NCBI GenBank assembly: GCA_021796135.1
Contig: JAJYOQ010000318.1
Coordinates: forward strand, 1-5,159
Direction: 5' to 3'
DNA from: Bacteroidota bacterium
GTDB lineage: Bacteria; Bacteroidota; Ignavibacteria; Ignavibacteriales; Ignavibacteriaceae
Length of the DNA stretch: 5,159 nt
Made by a program: the position numbers and the translations under genes. This document shows, piece after piece, positions 1 through 5,151 of this stretch (the stretch's first letter is position 1; each line of letters begins with the position of its first letter). Below the pieces are notes generated by a model that saw nothing but the letters and a program-made list of their open reading frames with translations, was not told where the DNA came from and did no database searches.

Positions 1-41
1 TAATATTTATTCTTTGAAAACTAATTTTCACATAGCCTCTG

Positions 42-81
42 AAGGTTGTGACTATTTATAACCTCATTCTACGTAAGGTTA
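42..81 (+). promoter_or_regulatory. Leader with two alternative short hairpins, one covering the ribosome binding site
   Basis: The leader before the first gene holds AGGTT at 43-47, AACCT at 60-64 and AGGTT again at 76-80. The middle segment can pair with either outer one: 43-48 with 59-64 (five pairs plus one G-T wobble), or 59-64 with 76-81 (six perfect pairs, 11-nt loop). The second hairpin would bury the AAGG ribosome binding site at 75-78. This arrangement could act as a simple translational switch, but the stems are short and could arise by chance. No convincing promoter was found in 1-87, and no end of an upstream gene can be recognised. Confidence 0.25.
75..78 (+). promoter_or_regulatory. 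Ribosome binding site of the NarL-type regulator
   Basis: AAGG lies nine bases before the ATG at 88. It is a modest Shine-Dalgarno match at a usable distance and supports that start, which also places the receiver domain's first beta strand (KISVLIADDH) where the family normally has it. Confidence 0.5.
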
Positions 82-87
82 ATTATT

Positions 88-750
88 ATGACAGAAAGTA
101 AAATATCAGTATTGATTGCCGACGACCATCCGCTGTTTCGAGCCGGCGTTAAACAATGCGTTGAAGCCGATCCTTCAATGTTTGTAGTTGCAGAAGCATG
201 TAATGGCGAAGAGGCGCTGGAGCTTATTCATAAACACAACCCGCATGTTGCAGTTTTAGATATTCAAATGCCAATACTAAGCGGACTTGCTGCTGCTCAA
301 AAGTTGAAAGAAGAAACAAGCAAAACTTGCATTATTTTATTGACCATGTTTAATGATCAAAGTATTTTTTTTAAGGCTATCGATCAGGATGTAAAAGGCT
401 ACGTCTTAAAAGACGCCGCCGTTAATGATATTGTTAAAGCTATTCATTCCGTTGCCGGGGGAAAATATTATTTAAGCCCCGAGCTTTCCGGTTTGCTGGT
501 TTCATATAGAAAAACAAATCAGTCAAAATTAAATGTACATCCTTCCGTGCAATTATTAACTTCAACTGAGCGGCATATTCTATTGATGATCTCCGGGTTG
601 AAATCAAACAAGGAAATCGCCGAAGAGCTTTTTGTAAGCAAGCGTACGGTTGAAAACCACCGCACCAATATTGCTAAGAAGCTTGGACTAACCAATACAA
701 ACGGCTTGCTTAAGTTTGCCGTAAATAATAAAGCCGCATTAAAAGACTAA
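88..750 (+). CDS. NarL/FixJ (LuxR-type) response regulator transcription factor
   Basis: A cytoplasmic two-component response regulator that, after phosphorylation by a sensor kinase, binds DNA and changes transcription. Residues 6-122 form the receiver domain: the acidic pair is D12-D13 in IADDHP, the phospho-acceptor is D58 in VLDIQMP, the switch threonine is T86, and Y105 and K108 sit in KGYVLKDA. A linker (about 139-155) leads to a LuxR/GerE helix-turn-helix at about 156-213 with the hallmark sequences LTSTERHIL and NKEIAEELFVSKRTVENH; the recognition helix is about 184-199. At 220 residues it has the normal length, and all receiver catalytic residues are present, so it should be phosphorylatable. 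No histidine kinase lies in the window; one may be upstream, or the regulator may be an orphan. The target genes cannot be read from sequence. Isoleucine codons are mostly ATT (ATA 2 of 15), unlike the sugar transferase gene downstream. Confidence 0.95.
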   Translation: MTESKISVLIADDHPLFRAGVKQCVEADPSMFVVAEACNGEEALELIHKHNPHVAVLDIQMPILSGLAAAQKLKEETSKTCIILLTMFNDQSIFFKAIDQDVKGYVLKDAAVNDIVKAIHSVAGGKYYLSPELSGLLVSYRKTNQSKLNVHPSVQLLTSTERHILLMISGLKSNKEIAEELFVSKRTVENHRTNIAKKLGLTNTNGLLKFAVNNKAALKD

Positions 751-873
751 CTCAAATTGTGTGCGTACACATAGAAGAATGTGTGTATTCACCTATTCAC
801 TTCTTTAACCGCCTGCAATAATTTAATACTTAAATTTTACTTTGAAGTCCGTCTATCAAGATTGTTGAAGAAT

Positions 874-1018
874 TTTTAATTGCCACGACCTTTTAGGTCG
901 TGGGCGAAAGTAAAAAAAATAAACCGGCTTTAGCCGCATATGTTAATAATTTAATGAGGCTAAAGCCGAATTCCTATTTCCAATTTTATCCACGTCCTGA
1001 AGGACGTGGCAATTAAAA
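874..1018. repeat. Composite palindromic (REP/BIME- or MITE-like) intergenic element
   Basis: Three nested symmetries are visible. The ends, 874-887 (TTTTAATTGCCACG) and 1005-1018, are a perfect 14-bp inverted repeat. Each end also carries its own hairpin: CCACGACCT/AGGTCGTGG at 883-903 with a TTT loop, and CCACGTCC/GGACGTGG at 990-1009 with a TGAA loop. The centre holds a perfect 11-bp inverted repeat, CGGCTTTAGCC at 925-935 and GGCTAAAGCCG at 958-968. Such paired, inverted hairpin units are typical of dispersed REP elements mobilised in trans by REP-associated tyrosine transposases (RAYTs), or of small non-autonomous elements; no transposase is in this window. No target-site duplication is obvious. 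In RNA it would fold strongly and could slow RNases or end transcription between the two regulator genes. Element type is inferred; the symmetries are certain. Confidence 0.75.
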
Positions 1019-1059
1019 TAAAAATTAAGTTGCACAACACTCTTCGGAAACAGGATTAC

Positions 1060-1089
1060 ATTCTAAAAACTTCAAGGTTATTCTAAAAA
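1060..1089. repeat. Direct repeat ATTCTAAAAA, two copies with 20-base period
   Basis: ATTCTAAAAA occurs at 1060-1069 and again at 1080-1089, exactly two helical turns apart, 17 to 46 bases before the receiver start codon. The ten bases between are CTTCAAGGTT, which resembles half of the hairpin at 4312-4324 (GACCTTCAAGGTT). This could be a pair of protein binding sites on one face of the DNA, or the footprint of a small repeat insertion that duplicated its target. Both readings are tentative. Confidence 0.4.
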
Positions 1090-1095
1090 GCATTT

Positions 1096-1099
1096 GGGA
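1096..1099 (+). promoter_or_regulatory. Ribosome binding site that fixes the receiver gene start
   Basis: GGGA lies six bases before the ATG at 1106. An in-frame TTG at 1094 would extend the protein by four residues but overlaps this site, so the ATG is the better start. Confidence 0.55.
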
Positions 1100-1105
1100 A
1101 AAATT

Positions 1106-1450
1106 ATGAAGCTATTAATCGTAGATGATAATCCGCAGATGCGGCAGATGATTCGCAATGTGGTTGAAAATCCCGGCGATGAAATTATTGAATTGAGCGA
1201 CGGCAGCGAAGCGCTTAAAACTTACGCGCATAATAAACCCGACTGGGTATTGATGGATATTAAAATGAAAATTGTCGACGGCATAACAGCTACACGCATC
1301 TTGAAGAATGCTTACCCGGATGCGCACGTTGCAATAGTAACCCAGTACACGGATAAAAAATTTCACGATGAAGCACAAAGCGCTAAAGCTGATGCTTTCG
1401 TATCGAAAGAAAATCTCTTAGAGCTTAAAAACATAATTGGTAAGAGATAA
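1106..1450 (+). CDS. Single-domain response regulator (CheY-like receiver)
   Basis: A 114-residue stand-alone phospho-receiver without an output domain, likely to act in the cytoplasm through protein-protein contacts or as a phosphorelay intermediate. The start MKLLIVDDNP gives the first beta strand and acidic pair D7-D8; the phospho-acceptor is D51 in VLMDIKM; T79 and K101 occupy the switch threonine and conserved lysine positions. The loop after the aspartate reads DIKMKIVDG, with lysine where most receivers have proline (DxxMP); such variants are known and do not remove catalysis. It is the second response regulator in the window and again has no kinase beside it. The T9SS protein gene starts 32 bases after its stop with no terminator visible between them, so co-transcription is possible. 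The partner kinase and target are unknown. Confidence 0.9.
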   Translation: MKLLIVDDNPQMRQMIRNVVENPGDEIIELSDGSEALKTYAHNKPDWVLMDIKMKIVDGITATRILKNAYPDAHVAIVTQYTDKKFHDEAQSAKADAFVSKENLLELKNIIGKR

Positions 1451-1482
1451 TATTTTAAAAATAAAAAAACATTACAAATGAA

Positions 1483-4281
1483 ATGAAAACAAAAATCTTT
1501 TTTGCAGCTTTAATAATTTCCATTTTTAACATAATGCTTTTTGCCCAAACGCCAATTGTGTTAACCCTCAAAGCATCTGGCGTTAGCTCCACCCAAACAC
1601 CGGAAGGAAGTGCTAATATCAGTATTTCTGCAACACTAAACGGAGCGGTAAATGCCAATGGAACAAATTGCACAGTTAGTTTTGAATATGGCCTTTCAAC
1701 AAGTTACGGCAATACAATTTCTGCAAACCCCGGAACAGTAACCGGAAACTCTGGCTATGGAGTAAGCGCTAGTGTTAATATGAATTACGTTACCACCGGC
1801 CAAGATCGCATTATACATTACCGCTTAAAAGTTACCAATGAATTCGGGACCTATTACGGCAGAGACTTTACAGCTATGCCTATTGACCCAACCCGTAACA
1901 TTGCTATTATTGCTACTTGTTCCGATAGTCCAACAATGGCAAATTTTGATATGAAGAATAACAATTTGTTAGATGTTACAGTTGATTATAATGCGGGTGC
2001 TTCATTCACAGGAAGTGTAATAATAGGGGCTTACCAAGTACAGCAAATTTTTATACCTAAACAAAGCGTTTGTTCATTTTCATATCACTTTAACTTATTT
2101 AGGCAGGTTCTTACTAACGACCAACTTTGTTCGGAAACAGTATTGCCAAGACAGAAAATCTTTATGACAGCTACCGGAAAAATAGCTTCCGATAAATTGA
2201 TGTACAGAATTGAAAACGGTAATCAGAGTTCAGTTAATATTGAAATTACATGTGGCTCTACAATTTATCCATACACCATAGCGCCACAGTCTGTTGCTTA
2301 TTTTGCAGGTCCTTTGGCTGAAGCTCAAATTAGTGATTCGTTAGAACCATTTGCTATTTCCTCACCATCAGCGGGTTACGCCTACGAAGGAATGGGTTGG
2401 CTTTTAGTAACGCCGCTTTCAACAACTGCCACCACTGCCGATTTTGAACTTTATAACCGCGACGATGCCACGCATACTTTTGTGATGCGAAACTCCGGCG
2501 GAACGGAAAATAGTTATACCCTTGCAGCTTACGAAAGCAGAACTATTACGCTTTCCAATGAAAATTGGGATGTTTACACTACTATTTGGGATCCTACCGG
2601 AATGAATTTTGGTCCTCCTTGGAGCTGTATTTACACCGGTCCCGCATTTGGCGATGCAGCGAGTTTTTACAATGGATTATTAAAAGTTGCTACGGCAATT
2701 CCGGGCAGTTCGATAGTTTCAAATGTTGCTTCAAGCTCTGTTACATCATCCACATCAATTACTCTTAACGGAACTATTACTAACAATGCATATACCGCCG
2801 GAAGTGTGGACTACTATTTTATGTATGGAACCGACCCCGGAAACTTAAACCAAAGCACAGCAACTCAAAATATTAGTGTTCCGGCTCAAAGCAGTGTTAA
2901 TGTAAACGCTACTTTAACCGGATTAACCACCGAAACAATGTATTATTTCAAACTTGTTGCTGCAACAAATCAAAGTTCAGCAAAGAAAATATTTGTAAGT
3001 ACAGCAATACCTACAACAAATCTAAAATTACATCTTCGTTCGGATTTGGCTGTAACGTCGGCAAGTTCCGCTGTTTCAACTTGGGGAGATGTTTCCGGTT
3101 TCGATAATGATGCCTCGCAAAGCACAAGTGCAAATCAACCAACACTTGTTTCTAATTCCATGAATGGAAATCCGGTAATTAGATTTAATGGAACAACATC
3201 AAAAATGAGTTTGCCGGCTTCTTCAACTTTAGGAATACAAAGCAATCCGTATGAAATGTTTATTGCAGCAAAATCAACTTCAAGTGATGTTCAGTTTCTA
3301 ATTAGCGGCGGCGCAACGGAACAATTTGAATATCATCTTAATGGTTCCTCTGGAGCGCGGTTTATACCACTACAAACTTCACCAACAACCTATCTGGATT
3401 TAGGAACAGCGGCAACTTACTCGGATGGAAACGCGCATGTGTTTAGTGCCCGCGCCTCAAATTCCGGCGGTGCTGTTAGAGTTGATGGAGTTGATGGCGG
3501 AACATCAAGCGGTAATATTCTATCATCCAATTCCGGCGCTCTACAGCTTGGTGTGCGCAGTGATGGCACTTATTATTTTAACGGAGATATTGCGGAAGTA
3601 ATTCTTTACAACACTAATTTAAGTACATCAGATAGAAGTACAGTAGAACACTACCTTGCAAATAGATATGGAATTACATCCAGTGCACTGCCAGTTGAGT
3701 TAACATCTTTTACGGCAAATGTTATTGATGGAAAAGTTTTGCTTAACTGGCAGACTGCAACGGAAGTAAAAAATTACGGCTTTGAAGTTGAACGGGCTGC
3801 AAACCTCCGAGGTTTACAGAACGGAAATGGAGATTCAAACCTCGGAGGTTTTTCCACCATCGGTTTTACACAGGGACATGGAAATTCCAATTCTCCAAAG
3901 AGTTATTCTTTTACTGATTCAAATACACCAAGCGGAAAAGTAGAGTATAGATTGAAGCAAATAGATAACGACGGCACATTTAAGTACTCTTCTATCGTAA
4001 CGGTAAATTCATTGCCTACACAATTTTCATTAGGACAGAATTATCCGAATCCGTTTAATCCCAGCACAACAATAAAATTTGAGCTGCCATCCGATTCAAA
4101 AGTAAAATTGGAAATATATAATACAGTAGGACAAAAAGTAGCGACATTAGTAAATAAAGAAATGATTGCCGGATATCATCAAGTTGAGTTTAATGCAAAC
4201 AGGCTTGCAAGCGGAATTTATTTTTACAGGATACAGACAAATGGGTTTGTATCGATAAAGAAGTTATTGCTTCTTAAATAA
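1483..4281 (+). CDS. Secreted multidomain surface protein with ConA/LamG-like domain and T9SS type A sorting domain
   Basis: A 932-residue exported protein. Residues 1-21 are a signal peptide (MKTK, hydrophobic stretch, LFA cleavage site) leaving Gln22 as the mature end, common in T9SS cargo. About 45-131 is Fn3-like (ATLNGAVNANG, FEYGLSTSYG, IHYRLKVTNEFGTYYG). About 132-405 is a region I do not recognise. About 407-510 is a second Fn3-like region (ITLNGTITN, FMYGTDPG, MYYFKLVAA). About 514-730 resembles a ConA-like lectin/LamG domain (LKLHLRSDLAV, STWGDVSG, NPVIRFNG, FNGDIAEVILYN), often carbohydrate- or surface-binding. About 735-845 is the LPVELTSF linker module with YRLKQIDNDG, and 847-932 is the sorting domain (LGQNYPNPFNPST, ASGIYFYRI, KKLLLLK), which directs outer-membrane export and surface attachment or release by T9SS. 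No catalytic motif is visible, so an adhesin or glycan-binding role is an inference. No Shine-Dalgarno is seen; the leader is A-rich, as is usual in this group. Residues 774-790 come from a palindromic DNA element. Confidence 0.9.
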   Translation: MKTKIFFAALIISIFNIMLFAQTPIVLTLKASGVSSTQTPEGSANISISATLNGAVNANGTNCTVSFEYGLSTSYGNTISANPGTVTGNSGYGVSASVNMNYVTTGQDRIIHYRLKVTNEFGTYYGRDFTAMPIDPTRNIAIIATCSDSPTMANFDMKNNNLLDVTVDYNAGASFTGSVIIGAYQVQQIFIPKQSVCSFSYHFNLFRQVLTNDQLCSETVLPRQKIFMTATGKIASDKLMYRIENGNQSSVNIEITCGSTIYPYTIAPQSVAYFAGPLAEAQISDSLEPFAISSPSAGYAYEGMGWLLVTPLSTTATTADFELYNRDDATHTFVMRNSGGTENSYTLAAYESRTITLSNENWDVYTTIWDPTGMNFGPPWSCIYTGPAFGDAASFYNGLLKVATAIPGSSIVSNVASSSVTSSTSITLNGTITNNAYTAGSVDYYFMYGTDPGNLNQSTATQNISVPAQSSVNVNATLTGLTTETMYYFKLVAATNQSSAKKIFVSTAIPTTNLKLHLRSDLAVTSASSAVSTWGDVSGFDNDASQSTSANQPTLVSNSMNGNPVIRFNGTTSKMSLPASSTLGIQSNPYEMFIAAKSTSSDVQFLISGGATEQFEYHLNGSSGARFIPLQTSPTTYLDLGTAATYSDGNAHVFSARASNSGGAVRVDGVDGGTSSGNILSSNSGALQLGVRSDGTYYFNGDIAEVILYNTNLSTSDRSTVEHYLANRYGITSSALPVELTSFTANVIDGKVLLNWQTATEVKNYGFEVERAANLRGLQNGNGDSNLGGFSTIGFTQGHGNSNSPKSYSFTDSNTPSGKVEYRLKQIDNDGTFKYSSIVTVNSLPTQFSLGQNYPNPFNPSTTIKFELPSDSKVKLEIYNTVGQKVATLVNKEMIAGYHQVEFNANRLASGIYFYRIQTNGFVSIKKLLLLK
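3801..3851. repeat. 51-bp palindromic element inside the T9SS gene
   Basis: AAACCTCCGAGGTTT (3801-3815) and its exact reverse complement (3837-3851) flank a 21-base spacer. Each arm is itself nearly self-complementary around its central base. The element is 51 bases, a multiple of three, and is read as about residues 774-790 (NLRGLQNGNGDSNLGGF). It lies in the linker module exactly between FEVERA and STIGF, two segments that are normally separated by a short variable loop. Translating all six frames of the 51 bases gives a stop in only one (one minus-strand frame). This looks like a coding-compatible dispersed repeat, in the manner of Rickettsia palindromic elements. The repeat structure is certain; that it is a mobile insertion is inferred. 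Confidence 0.75.
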
Positions 4282-4288
4282 TTTCCAA

Positions 4289-4324
4289 AGCCTTGAGGGT
4301 CGCAGGCTTCGGACCTTCAAGGTT
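4289..4324. repeat. Palindromic hairpin eight bases after the T9SS gene
   Basis: The arms 4289-4301 and 4312-4324 (GACCTTCAAGGTT) pair over 13 positions, eleven Watson-Crick and two G-U wobbles, around a 10-base loop. Each arm is also internally palindromic (AACCT...AGGTT type), like the arms of the 3801-3851 element. There is no T-run afterwards, so a classical intrinsic terminator is not supported, although the hairpin could protect the 3' end of the mRNA or partly end transcription. Repeat-family membership is an inference from the shared stem core. Confidence 0.6.
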
Positions 4325-4360
4325 ACCCTATTATCTTAATGTTACTTACGATGGATTAAT

Positions 4361-5068
4361 GTGAAAAGAATCTTAGATGTATTAATATCTTTGCTAATAA
4401 TATTAATTATTATGCCGTTAATTGCAGTAATACTTTTAATAGTATCTATAGTTACGGATGATTTGCCTCTGCTGACACAAGAAAGGAAAATTTACTTGAA
4501 GAAGAGAGGAATAAAAATAATTAAAATAAGAACGATTAGGAATTCAAAGTCATTTAATGAATTGGAAAAGAAATCTTATAAGATATTTAATAAGGAGGAG
4601 TATGAAGATTATGTACCATTATTTTGTCGGTATTTGAGGAAAACCGGAATAGATGAATTGCCCCAGTTAATAAATGTGTTAAAAGGAGAAATGTCGTTAG
4701 TTGGTCCCCGTCCGCTTAACGTTCAAGATTTACTAATAATGAAAAGAGACCAGCCGCAGCATTATGAACGAAGGAGCCGAATCTGTTCAGAGCCAGGTAT
4801 AACCGGCTACTGGCAAGTTTTCGGAAATAGAGATGAAGGTGTGGAAAACTTGTTGGAGAAAGATGAATATTATGAGCAAAATAAATCATTATCTCTTGAT
4901 CTAAAAATAATGATTAAGACATTGTCAGTAATAATTATGGCAGGACACTCGGATTCGATAGTAAGAAGTATAACAAAAGTGTATAATGAGCAGGCCGGGG
5001 TAGCCCAACTTACTGTTTTCAATGGTAATAAATTCCCCATAAATAAATTTAATGAGTTTTTGAGATAA
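4361..5068 (+). CDS. Initiating sugar transferase (polyprenyl-phosphate glycosyl-1-phosphate transferase, Bac_transf family)
   Basis: A membrane-associated enzyme that transfers a sugar-1-phosphate from a UDP-sugar to undecaprenyl phosphate, the first step of exopolysaccharide, capsule or O-antigen assembly on the inner face of the cytoplasmic membrane. Residues 7-31 form the hydrophobic membrane segment with the helix-breaking P19. QER (40-42) and KIRT (55-58) match the family's QxR and KFRT boxes. RKTGIDELPQLINVLKGEMS (93-112) then LVGPRP carries the catalytic Asp98-Glu99 pair, and PGITGYWQV (145-153) is the conserved C-terminal box. At 235 residues it is the short, single-domain form. It starts with GTG at 4361 (only a weak GGA upstream), chosen because MKRILDVLISL is the standard N-terminus; no in-frame ATG precedes the middle of the membrane segment. 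The tail after about residue 205 is not conserved family sequence. Isoleucine is ATA in 19 of 29 codons, far above the first gene, which suggests a different origin. The sugar substrate cannot be predicted. Confidence 0.92.
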   Translation: MKRILDVLISLLIILIIMPLIAVILLIVSIVTDDLPLLTQERKIYLKKRGIKIIKIRTIRNSKSFNELEKKSYKIFNKEEYEDYVPLFCRYLRKTGIDELPQLINVLKGEMSLVGPRPLNVQDLLIMKRDQPQHYERRSRICSEPGITGYWQVFGNRDEGVENLLEKDEYYEQNKSLSLDLKIMIKTLSVIIMAGHSDSIVRSITKVYNEQAGVAQLTVFNGNKFPINKFNEFLR

Positions 5069-5151
5069 GGTAAAATTGCGAGGCACATAATACAATAGGT
5101 TAAAAAGTAGTAACACCGGTAAATGAAGAAATGACTGCCGGATATCATCAA
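5069..5151 (+). pseudogene. Decayed fragment of a T9SS sorting-domain coding sequence
   Basis: Directly after the transferase stop, 5070-5078 matches 4102-4110 exactly. After one extra base (5079), 5080-5151 aligns without gaps to 4111-4182 of the intact T9SS gene at 58 of 72 positions. In the matching frame it reads TIG-stop-KVVTPVNEEMTAGYHQ, against TVGQKVATLVNKEMIAGYHQ in the intact gene. The single-base insertion, the CAA-to-TAA stop at 5101-5103 and the absence of any start or upstream domain mean that it is not a working gene. Of the 14 differences 13 are transitions. The match stops abruptly at 5151. It is best read as the remnant of a paralogous T9SS cargo gene cut off by the transferase gene. 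Confidence 0.8.

Larger units (their letters stand above)
751..1105. other. 355-base non-coding gap between the two regulators
   Basis: No plausible gene was found on either strand. The first 120 bases are AT-rich and hold only a weak five-pair hairpin (TGTGT/ACACA, about 758-771) with no T-run, so no terminator can be called after the first gene. The composite palindrome at 874-1018 fills the middle. A 20-base tandem repeat (1060-1089) and a GGGA ribosome binding site (1096-1099) precede the receiver gene. No clear -35/-10 pair or Bacteroidota-type promoter could be assigned. Confidence 0.7.

Noticed and set aside
758..771. A possible terminator hairpin after the first regulator
   Set aside because: The stem is only five pairs (TGTGT/ACACA) and no T-run follows.
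874..1018. A CRISPR array or structured riboswitch
   Set aside because: There are no regularly spaced identical direct repeats, and the inverted symmetry of the ends fits a palindromic repeat element better than a ligand-binding RNA; no known riboswitch core is recognisable.
1030..1059. A possible sigma-70 promoter (TTGCAC ... GATTAC) before the receiver gene
   Set aside because: The -10 match is poor and Bacteroidota-type bacteria use a different consensus; not enough support.
1115..1378. An 87-residue open frame on the minus strand inside the receiver gene
   Set aside because: It is antisense to a clear response regulator with all its motifs; its composition is that of a shadow frame.
1478..1486. 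A two-codon mini-ORF (ATGAAATGA) overlapping the T9SS gene start codon
   Set aside because: Start-stop overlap of this kind can couple translation, but in an A-rich leader with many ATGA words it is likely chance; no ribosome binding site precedes it.
1455..1673. A minus-strand open frame across the start of the T9SS gene
   Set aside because: It overlaps the signal peptide coding region and has no start signals or domain of its own.
2565..2768. A 67-residue open frame in another + frame within the T9SS gene
   Set aside because: It lies inside a continuous 932-codon gene and has no domain support.
4870..5151. A 93-residue open frame on the minus strand overlapping the end of the sugar transferase
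   Set aside because: It lies opposite conserved transferase codons and the decayed T9SS fragment, has no recognisable domain or ribosome binding site, and is explained by low stop density in the antisense frame. A shorter frame at 4925-5116 is rejected for the same reason.
4111..5151. A template/variable repeat pair of a diversity-generating retroelement
   Set aside because: The repeat pair differs by transitions in both directions and not specifically at adenines, the second copy is broken by a stop and an inserted base, and no reverse transcriptase is present.
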